The notes under the pieces: model-generated
Seen by the model: only the letters and a program-made list of their open reading frames with translations
What the model was told of the DNA's origin: nothing
Database searches by the model: none
DNA from: JBCCGG01 sp039029395
GTDB taxonomy: Bacteria; Pseudomonadota; Alphaproteobacteria; Kiloniellales; JAKSDN01
Length of the DNA: 13,826 nucleotides
Assembly (NCBI GenBank): GCA_039029395.1
Contig: JBCCGG010000075.1
Span: 1-13,826 of the forward strand
Direction of reading: 5' to 3'
Shown here: piece by piece, positions 1 to 6,981 of the stretch
How the letters are laid out: each line of letters opens with the position of its first letter
How positions within the stretch are numbered: position 1 is the stretch's first letter
Position numbers and translations under genes: made by a program

Positions 1-2
1 CA

Positions 3-47
3 AAACCAACCGATGCCGCAGATCATCCGAAAGAGGTTTCGTCATAG
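3..47 (+). CDS. Possible 3' end of an upstream gene (partial)
   Basis: Reading from base 3, the frame is open and ends at a TAG at 45-47, giving a 14-residue tail ending in KEVSS. A GC-rich hairpin follows the stop directly (48-70), which is what the end of a plus-strand gene looks like. The segment is too short to assign a family, and short open stretches also arise by chance. It competes with the in-frame extension of the next gene, which is less protein-like here. Confidence 0.3.
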   Translation, partial: KPTDAADHPKEVSS

Positions 48-70
48 GGGCTGGCCTCCTTCACCAGCCC
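48..70 (+). terminator. GC-rich hairpin after a stop codon, possible terminator
   Basis: GGGCTGG at 48-54 pairs perfectly with CCAGCCC at 64-70 around a 9-base loop. It begins one base after the TAG at 45-47. No U-tract follows, so it is not a canonical intrinsic terminator; it may be a Rho-assisted end or an mRNA 3' stabilising stem. Confidence 0.35.
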
Positions 71-138
71 AAATCTTGAATCAGAAATCAGCCAACTTGG
101 GAATCCCTAAAGATTCAAAACGCTCAGAAAATGCTCTA

Positions 139-504
139 GTGTCCGACGACGCCCGCAAGTTCCGAGGCCGCAATACCTTCATCGACGAAGTCGAGCGGAT
201 CGTTCCCCTGTTCTACGACGCAGTCGGCCAGCGCCTGGAGCGATGGCAGCCTAAGCCGCCTAAGCCGGTCGCGCCGGCAGACCTGCCCATCACAGGTGAT
301 CCGGCCACTGCACCCTCGGCCACCCCGCCAGCATCAACGGCGCCAAATGACCCGCCGTCGGCTGTGCCACCACCCGGCAACGCCCACACCGACTTGATCG
401 AAATTCCAAGCTTCCTGCAACGTCCTCGGCCCAACCGGGAGCCTGAGGCGACAGACGACGCTCCCGCCGCCGACGCCTCCTGGCGCCGCCCCTACAAATG
501 GTGA
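139..504 (+). CDS. Pro-rich unknown protein with FtsZ-tail-like peptide
   Basis: No family is recognised. I chose the GTG at 139, giving 121 residues that begin VSDDARKFRGRN. The frame is open to the left edge, but codons before 139 are AT-rich and give unnatural protein, and they run through a hairpin and an AT-rich leader. No clear Shine-Dalgarno precedes the GTG. The N-terminal 35 residues look like a short amphipathic helix (FIDEVERIVPLFYDAVG). A disordered Pro/Ala/Thr linker spans about residues 35-80. A short motif, DLIEIPSFLQRP, follows and resembles the conserved FtsZ C-terminal peptide (consensus EIPAFLRRQ in alphaproteobacteria). The C-terminus is acidic and ends WRRPYKW. It is probably cytosolic: no signal peptide or membrane segment. 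It ends 10 bp from the convergent cupin gene. Confidence 0.55.
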   Translation: MSDDARKFRGRNTFIDEVERIVPLFYDAVGQRLERWQPKPPKPVAPADLPITGDPATAPSATPPASTAPNDPPSAVPPPGNAHTDLIEIPSFLQRPRPNREPEATDDAPAADASWRRPYKW

Positions 505-514
505 GCCCGCCCCC

Positions 515-934
515 CTACTCCGCCCTCTGCTTCAAGCAGCCGTCCTTCAAGGTCACCCAGATCAGGTCGATCGGCTCGTCGCCGGAGTTGACCGACTCAT
601 GGTCGGCGCTGAGCGGCACCGGGCCGTACCAGCCGACCGAGCCGTCCGCCGAATAGCCGCTCGTCTTGCTATCGCCGTAGCGCACGGTCCAATGGCCGCC
701 CTTGATGTGGATGTAGAGCTGATCGGGCGGATGGGAATGCACCCCCTCCCACTGGCCGGGCGGGAAGATGAAGCGCTGGACCACGACCTTGTCGTTCTCC
801 AAGAGCACCTCGCCTTCGATGTTGGGATAGTACTGGTGGCAGGGGCTTTGCGGCCCGTCCTCCGCGGCCGCGGCCGCCGGGCCGAGCAGGAGGCTCACCG
901 CAGCGGCGGCGAGGAGCGGTTTCAGCATGGTCAT
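515..934 (-). CDS. Periplasmic cupin-domain protein
   Basis: A 139-residue exported single-domain cupin. Residues 1-24 form a signal peptide (MTMLKPLLAAAA... ending in an Ala-rich cleavage region). The mature protein has a beta-barrel cupin pattern with a metal-type motif around residues 66-80 (HSHPPDQLYIHIKGG) and a second-motif histidine at 112 (DHESVNSGDEP). Cys32 and Cys133 could form a disulfide in the periplasm. The start at 934 has an AGGGAAAGGA site 4-5 bases upstream; Met3 is a close alternative. Small secreted cupins bind metals, small ligands or act in oxidative chemistry, and the substrate cannot be told from sequence. It lies 184 bp downstream of the ankyrin gene on the same strand and may be co-transcribed with it. 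Confidence 0.8.
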   Translation of the reverse strand: MTMLKPLLAAAAVSLLLGPAAAAAEDGPQSPCHQYYPNIEGEVLLENDKVVVQRFIFPPGQWEGVHSHPPDQLYIHIKGGHWTVRYGDSKTSGYSADGSVGWYGPVPLSADHESVNSGDEPIDLIWVTLKDGCLKQRAE

Positions 935-1040
935 GGCAGTCCTTTCCCTTGAGGGCGCGGGAGCGCCAGCTTAGCCGGCAGGCGCCGACGGTAACTTGGC
1001 CTCGATTGCGCTTTCCAGGGATCAGGGCGTTATCGGCCGG

Positions 1041-1084
1041 ACCCGCCCTTTCTTGTCATGATCGCCAAGCGGCATGAGGCGGGT
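1041..1084. other. Bulged hairpin between ankyrin and cupin genes
   Basis: ACCCGCC (1041-1047) pairs with GGCGGGT (1078-1084), and TCATG (1056-1060) pairs with CATGA (1073-1077). The right arm is continuous and the left arm carries an 8-base bulge (1048-1055). It sits 35 bp past the ankyrin stop on the minus strand. There is no U-tract on either side, so it may be an attenuating or RNA-stabilising stem rather than a classical terminator. No convincing promoter for the cupin gene was seen in 935-1118. Confidence 0.3.
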
Positions 1085-1118
1085 GAAAACGGTAGAGCGC
1101 TCGAAGGACGGCCCGCAA

Positions 1119-1913
1119 CTAAAAGTCGATCACCGGGGCGCGCTCCTGCGCGGCATGGCCGAGCAGGTCGAGCACCCGGCCGTCCTGGGTCAAGTCCATG
1201 GCGTTTTCCTCCTGGAAGTCCAGGCGCGTGGGGTCGGCGCCGTGGGCCAGCAGGAGAGCGACGATCTCGACACGGTCTCTTTGGGCGGCGAGCATCAGGG
1301 CAGTGCGGCCCTGGTGGTTGGCCAGATCGACCTGAGCGCCTCGCGCGAGCAGCAGCTCCATGGTTGCCAGCGCCCGGACCGGCGGGACCTCGGACCCGTG
1401 TGCGGCAACGCGCATAAGCGGTGTCCAGTCCTGGGCCGAGCGGACATTGGCATCGAGGCCGGCGGCCAGCAGCTTGGCGATTATGCCGGCCTGGCCCTGG
1501 CGCGCGGCATAATCGATCAGGCCACGCCTGCCCTGACAGACCTCGCGCCACTGGTCGGCCGTGACGCCGGCGGCGAGCAGCGCGCCGACCAAGCGCTCGT
1601 CGCCCTTGTAGACCGCGACCGCGAGCGGCGTGATCTGGCGCCGGTCGGCCCGGCTTGGATCGGCCCCGGCGCCGAGCAGCAAGAGGGCGGCCTCGGTCCG
1701 GCCGCGCTTGGCGGCAAGCAGCAGCGCCGTGTCGCCGGTTTCGTTGCGCGCCTCAAGCGGCTCGCCCCGGGCGATCAAACGCTCCATCTGTGCCAGGCAA
1801 CCGCCCGCCGTGGCGGCATGCAGGTCAGGCGACGGACCAGCGCAATCGCCGGACGCGGCGGCAGCAGGCGTGGTCAGAAGCAGGCCGAGGAGCAGAGGGA
1901 TAGAACGTCGCAT
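1119..1913 (-). CDS. Exported ankyrin-repeat protein
   Basis: A 264-residue periplasmic protein made almost entirely of ankyrin repeats. The ATG at 1913 has a GGGAGGT site 6-7 bases upstream and opens a signal peptide (MRRSIPLLLGLLLTTPAAAA, cleavage near residue 20). Ankyrin units lie at about residues 30-58, 60-91, 94-122 (degenerate), 129-161, 162-200 (with an insertion near 173-180), 203-234 and a capping unit at 235-256. Diagnostic segments are TALLLAAKRG, TPLAVAVYKG, WTPLMRVAAHG and TALMLAAQRD, each followed by a LLL..GAD-type helix and turn. Such proteins are protein-binding scaffolds; some periplasmic ones accompany catalases (AnkB-like), but no catalase is visible here, so the partner is unknown. 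The frame extends upstream of 1913, but the ribosome site and signal peptide decide the start. Confidence 0.88.
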   Translation of the reverse strand: MRRSIPLLLGLLLTTPAAAASGDCAGPSPDLHAATAGGCLAQMERLIARGEPLEARNETGDTALLLAAKRGRTEAALLLLGAGADPSRADRRQITPLAVAVYKGDERLVGALLAAGVTADQWREVCQGRRGLIDYAARQGQAGIIAKLLAAGLDANVRSAQDWTPLMRVAAHGSEVPPVRALATMELLLARGAQVDLANHQGRTALMLAAQRDRVEIVALLLAHGADPTRLDFQEENAMDLTQDGRVLDLLGHAAQERAPVIDF

Positions 1914-2188
1914 CGCAGACCTCCCAAATGTCAAATGGGGGAGAAAGATCCTAGCACCGAGGAACGTGCATTGGCTAGGCGTGACCCTGTATGGCGTCAT
2001 CCCAGCTCAGCGGAGTCACCATAGCTTTAGGCGCATTCAGCCGATTTCGAACGCGGCGGGCGGCCCGGCCGCACCGCCCCAAGAGCCTTGACGGGGCCTT
2101 TCCGCCCGTGCCTTGTGGCAGTCTCGAAAAGAGGGACGGATCCGGCGGGGCCCCCTTCCTCGCGCCGCTTATCACCCAGGAAATGCAA
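1914..2188. other. Divergent intergenic region, ankyrin gene / MFS gene
   Basis: These 275 bp must hold promoters for the ankyrin gene (leftward) and the MFS gene (rightward). Both frames can be extended into it, but the translations are low-complexity and unlike protein. I see the ankyrin Shine-Dalgarno at 1921-1927 (as CTCCC on the plus strand) and the MFS site AGGA at 2178-2181. No convincing -35/-10 pair, riboswitch or operator stands out. Confidence 0.5.
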
Positions 2189-3370
2189 GTGTCGTCGAAC
2201 TCGTCCAGCAGCGCGCCCTTTCTGCGAAGCCCCAGCGCCGGGATCCTCGGGGCGATCGCCTGCACGACGATCTTCGCTCTCACCTTCGGTCTGACCTATC
2301 CGCTGTTCGCCTTCGTGCTCGAGGCCCAAGGCTGGGACGAGGCGGCGATCGGCATCAACGCGGCCACGACGCCGCTCGGCATCCTTCTGGCTTCGCCGCT
2401 CTACCCGCGCCTGGCCCAGCGCTTCGGGTCCTGGCAGGTGGCGTCGCTCTGCCTGGTCATGATCGCCGTGCTGTTCATCGCCATGGGCCTGACCCGTGAC
2501 TACTGGACCTTGATGGTCTTGCGCTTTTTGCTTGGCGTCACGGAGACCGGCGTCTTCATCATCTCCGAGACCTGGATCAACCAGCTGGCCGTAGCCCGGT
2601 CTCGGGGGCGGATCGTCGGGCTCTACGCCACGGCGCTCTCGGGCGGCTTCGCGGCCGGGCCGCTGATCCTCTCGGCGACCGGGGTCGAGGGCTTCGCGCC
2701 CTTCGCGGTCGCGGCTTTGCTCTGCGGCCTCTCGATCCTGGTGGTGCTGACCATCCGCAAGGCGACACCGGACGTCACCCACGAGAAGGCCGCCTCGCCC
2801 TGGTCGTTCGTCAGGCTCGCGCCGACGCTCCTCGTGGCGATCACGGTCTTCGCCTTTTGGGACGGGGCGCTCCTGTCGCTCTTTCCCTTGTACGGGCTCG
2901 ACCACGGCTTCGAGGCGCGCTTCATCACCTTCGCTCTGGCGGTCTGCGTGCTCGGCAACACCTTCTTGCAGATCCCGATCGGCTGGCTGGCCGACCGCAC
3001 GTCCCGGCGCGGCGTGATGATCGCCTGCGCGCTGATCGCCGGCAGCGGCGCCATCGCCCTGCCGGCCAGCGTCGCGGCGCCGACCGTGGTCCATCTCGCC
3101 CTGCTGTTCTTCTGGGGGGCAGCCTGCGGCGGGCTCTACACCATGGCCATGGCCGAGCTCGGCGACCGTTTCTCCGGCGCCCAGCTGGTCGCCGGCAACG
3201 CCGCCTTCGCGATCGCCTTCGGCCTGGGCGGCATGTTTGGCGGACCGGCCACGGGGATGGCCATGAACCTGACCGGCACCGAGGGCTTCTCCCAGACATT
3301 GTCGGTGATCTTCTTCGCCACCGCGGCCTATGCCTGGTGGCGCCGCCGGGCCGGTGGGCGCGGAGGCTAG
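2189..3370 (+). CDS. MFS transporter, YcaD-like
   Basis: A 393-residue inner-membrane transporter with about 12 hydrophobic helices, the usual size for the major facilitator superfamily. The loop between helices 8 and 9 has the superfamily motif GWLADRTSRR; the equivalent loop in the first half (YPRLAQRFGSW) is degenerate. Segments such as RFLLGVTETGVFIISETW, SRGRIVGLYA, SLFPLYGLDHGF and GGLYTMAMAELGDRF follow the layout of Escherichia coli YcaD, a putative exporter of unknown substrate. I prefer the GTG at 2189 because AGGA (2178-2181) is 7 bases upstream; the in-frame ATG at 2183 is only 1 base from that site. The cytoplasmic loop near the middle (RKATPDVTHEKAASPWSF) separates the two six-helix halves. 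The gene is followed 114 bp later by the GFA protein on the same strand. Confidence 0.85.
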   Translation: MSSNSSSSAPFLRSPSAGILGAIACTTIFALTFGLTYPLFAFVLEAQGWDEAAIGINAATTPLGILLASPLYPRLAQRFGSWQVASLCLVMIAVLFIAMGLTRDYWTLMVLRFLLGVTETGVFIISETWINQLAVARSRGRIVGLYATALSGGFAAGPLILSATGVEGFAPFAVAALLCGLSILVVLTIRKATPDVTHEKAASPWSFVRLAPTLLVAITVFAFWDGALLSLFPLYGLDHGFEARFITFALAVCVLGNTFLQIPIGWLADRTSRRGVMIACALIAGSGAIALPASVAAPTVVHLALLFFWGAACGGLYTMAMAELGDRFSGAQLVAGNAAFAIAFGLGGMFGGPATGMAMNLTGTEGFSQTLSVIFFATAAYAWWRRRAGGRGG

Positions 3371-3484
3371 GTAGACTCAAGGCGCGGCGCGCTCGACCTC
3401 ACGCGCGACATGGCGCAGGATAAGCAGAGCGACCGGACTCCCGTTCTTGGGTCGCGCAACCGGGCTTGACCACTGGACTACGAG

Positions 3485-3889
3485 ATGAAGATGACCAAGC
3501 ACAGCGGACATTGCCACTGCGGCACCGTCACATTCGAGATCGATGCCGAGATCGTCGAGCTGACCACCTGCGACTGCTCGCTCTGCGCCATGCGCAACGC
3601 GGTCATGACCAAGGTGCACGAGACCCAGCTCAATGTCTTGAGCGGCGAAGACGAGCTGACGCTCTATCAGTGGAACACTGGCGTGGCCAAGCACTACTTC
3701 TGCAAGATCTGCGGCCTTTACGTCTTCCACCGCAAGCGCGCCGCGCCCGACCACTTCGGGGTCAACGTGTTCTGCCTCGACGATTTCGACCGCGGCCTGG
3801 TGCCCGTGCGCGCGACCGAGGGCCTCACCATGACGGTCGAGGCGACCGACCCGCCCGACCACTGGCCGGGCCCGCGGGTCGCAAACTAG
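3485..3889 (+). CDS. GFA/CENP-V family zinc protein
   Basis: A 134-residue protein of the glutathione-dependent formaldehyde-activating (GFA, Mss4-like) fold. The seven zinc-site cysteines are all present: C10 and C12 (CHCG), C29, C31 and C34 (CDCSLC), and C73 and C76 (CKICG). Length and spacing are normal. The founding member, Gfa of Paracoccus, was proposed to speed S-hydroxymethylglutathione formation, but this has been disputed and most homologues have no known substrate, so the annotation should stay at family level. It is cytosolic with no signal peptide. Start at 3485 is preceded by a weak ACGAG; Met3 (3491) is possible. Its stop codon overlaps the stop codon of the convergent methyltransferase by four bases. 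Confidence 0.85.
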   Translation: MKMTKHSGHCHCGTVTFEIDAEIVELTTCDCSLCAMRNAVMTKVHETQLNVLSGEDELTLYQWNTGVAKHYFCKICGLYVFHRKRAAPDHFGVNVFCLDDFDRGLVPVRATEGLTMTVEATDPPDHWPGPRVAN

Positions 3890-4530
3890 TCCGGCACCTG
3901 GAAAACCCAGACCTCGCAGAACATGTCCGGCTCGGAGGTCGGCAGCACTTGGACCGGCGCGTCCTTATGGATCACCGAGAGCCGGCCAGCGGCCTCCAGA
4001 TCCTCCAGGATCGCCTCGTATCCTTGTTCCTTGAAGGCCTCGGGCCAGACCGAGAAGACGATGTACCCGCCGGGCTTCACCAGGCGCGCGAATTCGCGCA
4101 AGGACGCCGACGGCATCTGGGAGGTGGTGCCGCAGGTGAAGACCCCATCGAAGCTGCCGTCGGCGAAGTCGGTCGGCTGGCCCAAGTCGAACTGGTGCAG
4201 CGACTTGTAGATGCCCTTTTTGCTGGCGATCTCCAGCATGCCGGCGGAGAAATCCACCGCCACGATGTCCTGGAAGCCCTGGGCCTTGAGCGCCTCGCCC
4301 GAGAGCCCGGTGCCGGAGCCGGCATCTAGAATGCGCGCCTCGGGCGCCAGGTATTGGGCGGCGATCTTCGCCGTGGTGAGCGGCGCCAGGTAATCCTCGA
4401 TGCTGCCGATGTCGTCGTCGTAGGTGCGCGCCCAAAGGTCGTAGCGCGCCTGGCGCTCCTCGTTCGTGGTCGCGTCGATCACCCAATCGACCCGGGCCTG
4501 CAAGCCGTCCGGCAGCTTCCGCGCAGTCAT
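3886..4530 (-). CDS. Class I SAM methyltransferase, METTL27-like
   Basis: A 214-residue cytosolic S-adenosylmethionine-dependent methyltransferase with a Rossmann fold. Motif I is ILDAGSGTG at residues 67-75, the acidic ribose-binding residue is D93 (AVDFSAGML), motif II/III is SFDGVFTCGTTSQMP at 126-140, and motif IV is VKPGGYIVFSVW at 151-162. The N-terminal helix (YDLWARTYDDDI) and the spacing resemble the METTL27/WBSCR27 group, whose substrate is unknown. The ATG at 4530 is fixed by GGGAGGT 5-6 bases upstream; a longer frame to 4683 exists but overlaps the amidase gene and is not protein-like. It is the last gene of the M20-Nudix-amidase-methyltransferase operon, 32 bp after the amidase stop. 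Confidence 0.87.
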   Translation of the reverse strand: MTARKLPDGLQARVDWVIDATTNEERQARYDLWARTYDDDIGSIEDYLAPLTTAKIAAQYLAPEARILDAGSGTGLSGEALKAQGFQDIVAVDFSAGMLEIASKKGIYKSLHQFDLGQPTDFADGSFDGVFTCGTTSQMPSASLREFARLVKPGGYIVFSVWPEAFKEQGYEAILEDLEAAGRLSVIHKDAPVQVLPTSEPDMFCEVWVFQVPD

Positions 4531-4562
4531 CAAACCTCCCTTCAAATGAATCGACGCAAAGG

Positions 4563-5321
4563 CTACGTCGCCCCAGGGCCATGGGCAAGATCGAGCAGGG
4601 CCACGCCCTCCTCCCCCTCGGCCACCCGAGTCACGAGCCGCCCGTCGGGCGCGAAGATGCAGCTGCAGCCGATGCTGCGCCAATCCTCGTGTCGGCCGAC
4701 CACGTCCGCCGAGGCGATCCAGCAGCCGGTATCAATCGCTCTTTGCCGAAAGGTCTCGAGGCTTCTCGTCCGCCAATAGTCGATCTTCTTCGGGCGCATC
4801 ATGTTGTTCAGGGGACAACATAGGAGGCGCGCGCCAAGACGGCTTAGCCCCATGGCCGGCTCTGCGAAGTTGGCGTCGTTGCAGATGGTGACGCCGAAGG
4901 GCCAGCCGCACGCCTCGAACAGGGGTGTGTCCCTGCCGGGCTCGATACCGTCTTCGTTCGGGTGCGTCTTGGCATAGACGCCCAGCAGCTTGCCCGCGCG
5001 CACGACGGCCGCCGAATTGTAGAGGCGGTCGCCACGGCGCTCGATGACGCCGAGCACCACAGTGGGTGTGCTGGAGGCGAACCTTGCCAGGATCTCCTGA
5101 AAGACCTCGCCGTCCAACGCCAGGGCACGGCGTGCCAAAACTTGGCGGTCGTAGCTGTAGCCCTGCAGGAAGCCTTCCGGAAAGACCGCCAGATCAACCG
5201 CGCGCGCTTCGCACCACCGCATGTCTGCCAGCACCTGGGCTAGACAGCCCGTGACGTCGTCGTGGCGGGGATGGCGCTGAAAGACCGCGACCCGTAAGCC
5301 ACGCCCGAGCGGATCAACCAT
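4563..5321 (-). CDS. Carbon-nitrogen hydrolase (nitrilase superfamily amidase)
   Basis: A 252-residue cytosolic hydrolase with the full Glu-Lys-Cys triad: E49 in VFPEGFLQGY, K118 in YAKTHPNEDG and C147 in TICNDANF. These attack amide or nitrile carbons through a thioester intermediate. The single-domain size and C-N-D context fit the amidase branches (omega-amidase, N-carbamoylase, Nit1-like) better than true nitrilases, but the substrate is not decidable. The ATG at 5321 lies inside the end of the Nudix gene (ATGGTTGA, 8-base overlap), a sign of translational coupling; the frame upstream of it is shadow sequence. With the upstream M20 amidohydrolase this makes two amide-bond hydrolases in one transcript. 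Confidence 0.88.
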   Translation of the reverse strand: MVDPLGRGLRVAVFQRHPRHDDVTGCLAQVLADMRWCEARAVDLAVFPEGFLQGYSYDRQVLARRALALDGEVFQEILARFASSTPTVVLGVIERRGDRLYNSAAVVRAGKLLGVYAKTHPNEDGIEPGRDTPLFEACGWPFGVTICNDANFAEPAMGLSRLGARLLCCPLNNMMRPKKIDYWRTRSLETFRQRAIDTGCWIASADVVGRHEDWRSIGCSCIFAPDGRLVTRVAEGEEGVALLDLAHGPGAT

Positions 5322-5706
5322 AGCCGCCAAAAAGCCTCGGATAGGCATCGGACGCCAACGCCAAGTTGTCCAAATCGCCCAGCTCGAACCAAGCGATCTC
5401 TTGATGCTCATCGGACAGGTTGCGCGGGATACCGGTCCAAGTGCGGATCACATAAACGTGGTGCCGGCCGGGGCCATAGGCCGCCGGGTTGGGCTCCTCC
5501 TTGACCGCGATGCAGGTGAAATCGATCGGGACAATCCCGAGCTCCTCTTGGAACTCGCGAACCAAGGCCTGCTCCGGCGTGTCGCCGGCCTCCAGGTGGC
5601 CGCCGAAGATGTCCCAGGTGCTGGGGTAGTAGTCCAGAGCGGCGCTGCGCAGGCCGAGCAGGATCATGCCGTCCTTGATCGGCGCGCCGCCCGCGGTTTC
5701 GCGCAT
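5314..5706 (-). CDS. Nudix hydrolase
   Basis: A 130-residue cytosolic Nudix-fold hydrolase, which would cleave a nucleoside diphosphate linked to another moiety using Mg2+. The Nudix box runs from G36 to I58 and contains GGHLEAGDTPEQA and REFQEELGI; the metal-binding R50-E51 and E54-E55 are intact. The first conserved Glu of the consensus is Asp42, a mild substitution seen in other members. The N-terminus is short, starting just before the first strand (GGAPIKDGMILLGLR). The ATG at 5706 lies 7 bp after the M20 stop codon with only a weak upstream GGCGG, so it probably relies on coupling. The stop overlaps the amidase start by 8 bases. ADP-sugar, dinucleotide and oxidised nucleotide substrates are all possible. 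Confidence 0.86.
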   Translation of the reverse strand: MRETAGGAPIKDGMILLGLRSAALDYYPSTWDIFGGHLEAGDTPEQALVREFQEELGIVPIDFTCIAVKEEPNPAAYGPGRHHVYVIRTWTGIPRNLSDEHQEIAWFELGDLDNLALASDAYPRLFGGYG

Positions 5707-5713
5707 GGCGACG

Positions 5714-6895
5714 CTAGGCCGCCTTGGGCAGCACGCTCTCCACCAGGCGCGCCCAGTAGCTGGCACCGACCACCAGGATCTCGTCGTTGAAATCGTAATA
5801 GGGGTTGTGCAGGGTGCAGCTCGAGGGGCCGCTCTCGTTGCCGTTGCCCAGGAAGATGTAGCAACCGGGCTTGGCCTGGAGCATGTAGGCGAAATCCTCC
5901 GAGCCCATGACCGGCGTGGCGTCCCGGTCGACCCGCTCGGCGCCGACCACCAACTCGGCCGCGTCGGCGGCGATCCCGGTCTCGCGCGGCTGGTTGACGG
6001 TCGCCGGATAACCGTCGAGGAAGTCGATCTCGCAAGCCGCGCCGTGGATCGCGCAGTGGCCCTCCAGGATCAGCTTCATCTCGGCCTTGACCTGCTCCAT
6101 GACCTCTTCCTTGAAGGCGCGCACGGAACCCTTCAGCTCGGCGACCTCCGGCAGCACGTTGGTCGCCTCGCCGGAGTGAAACTGGGTGACCGAGACCACC
6201 GCGTTGTCGATCGGGCTCAAGCGCCGCGACGTGATGGTTTGCCAGGCGCCGACAACTTGGGAGGCCAAGACGATCACATCATCGCCCAAGTGGGGCATTG
6301 CGGCGTGGGCGCCCTTGGCGGTGATCTTCGCCTCGAAGGTCAGGCTGCCGGCCAGCATGGGCCCGGGCCGGACCGCGACCTCGCCGGCCGGAATGCCCGG
6401 CATGTTGTGCAGGCCGTAGACGCCCTCGACCGGGAACTGCTCGAACAGCCCCTCTTCGACCATGACCCGGCCGCCGCCGGCCTGCTCTTCGGCCGGCTGG
6501 AAGATGAAGGCGACTTGCCCGGCGAAGTTCCGTGTCTCGGCCAGGTAGCGCGCGGCACCCAGCAGCATGGTCGTGTGGCCGTCGTGGCCGCAGGCGTGCA
6601 TCTTGCCGTCGTGGACCGAGCGGTGGTCGAAGTCGTTGAACTCCGACATGGGCAGGGCGTCCAAATCGGCGCGCAGGCCGATCATGCGATTGGCGTCCTG
6701 GTTGCCCTTGAGCAACCCGACCACGCCGGTCGTGGCCAGGCCCCGGTGCACCTCGATGCCCCAGCCGGCCAGTTTCTCGGCGACGATGTCGGCGGTTCGC
6801 TCTTCCTCGAAGGCGGTCTCGGGATGCTTGTGGATGTCCCGGCGCCAGGCCTTCATGTCCTCGGCGAAATCGGCGATGCGGTTGACGATCGGCAA
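5714..6895 (-). CDS. M20D amidohydrolase (HipO-like N-acyl-amino-acid hydrolase)
   Basis: A 393-residue cytosolic metallopeptidase-like amidohydrolase of the hippurate hydrolase / IAA-amino-acid hydrolase group, which cleaves N-acyl or N-aryl amides of amino acids. The metal ligands are visible: C102 and H104 in HACGHDGHT, E136-E137 in FQPAEEQAGGG, H163 in GLHNMPG and H363 in TLHNPYYDFND. The dimerisation/lid domain (about residues 180-295) is present and includes the GAHAAMPH segment. The start is TTG at 6895, supported by GGGAGGA 7 bases upstream and by full N-terminal coverage; the first in-frame ATG (Met14) would trim the first helix. It is the first gene of a four-gene operon. A weak promoter candidate lies at 6929-6959. 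Confidence 0.9.
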   Translation of the reverse strand: MPIVNRIADFAEDMKAWRRDIHKHPETAFEEERTADIVAEKLAGWGIEVHRGLATTGVVGLLKGNQDANRMIGLRADLDALPMSEFNDFDHRSVHDGKMHACGHDGHTTMLLGAARYLAETRNFAGQVAFIFQPAEEQAGGGRVMVEEGLFEQFPVEGVYGLHNMPGIPAGEVAVRPGPMLAGSLTFEAKITAKGAHAAMPHLGDDVIVLASQVVGAWQTITSRRLSPIDNAVVSVTQFHSGEATNVLPEVAELKGSVRAFKEEVMEQVKAEMKLILEGHCAIHGAACEIDFLDGYPATVNQPRETGIAADAAELVVGAERVDRDATPVMGSEDFAYMLQAKPGCYIFLGNGNESGPSSCTLHNPYYDFNDEILVVGASYWARLVESVLPKAA

Positions 6896-6928
6896 GGGGC
6901 GGTCCTCCCATCTCTAGTGGTGCCGCCC

Positions 6929-6959
6929 ATCATATGCGACCAGATCCCGGCCCGGGCAA
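6929..6959 (-). promoter_or_regulatory. Candidate promoter of the M20-Nudix-amidase-methyltransferase operon
   Basis: On the minus strand TTGCCC (6954-6959) and TATGAT (6929-6934, five of six bases of the -10 consensus) are separated by 19 bp. Initiation would be about 15-20 bases ahead of the GGGAGGA ribosome site. The spacer is longer than ideal, so this is tentative. Confidence 0.3.
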
Positions 6960-6981
6960 ATGAAAAGCTTGAGAGGTCGCC

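Noticed and set aside
1928..1940. TTGACA-like -35 box just before the ankyrin ribosome site
   Set aside because: It is too close to the start codon to leave room for a -10 and leader.
1980..2042. GTGAC...GTCAC and TATGG...CCATA inverted pairs in the divergent region
   Set aside because: Only 5-base arms with mismatched flanks and about 45 bases apart, within chance expectation.
2027..3094. 355-codon minus-strand open frame opposite the MFS gene
   Set aside because: Highly charged Arg/Asp/Glu/Gly-rich translation, typical of antisense to a membrane protein gene in GC-rich DNA.
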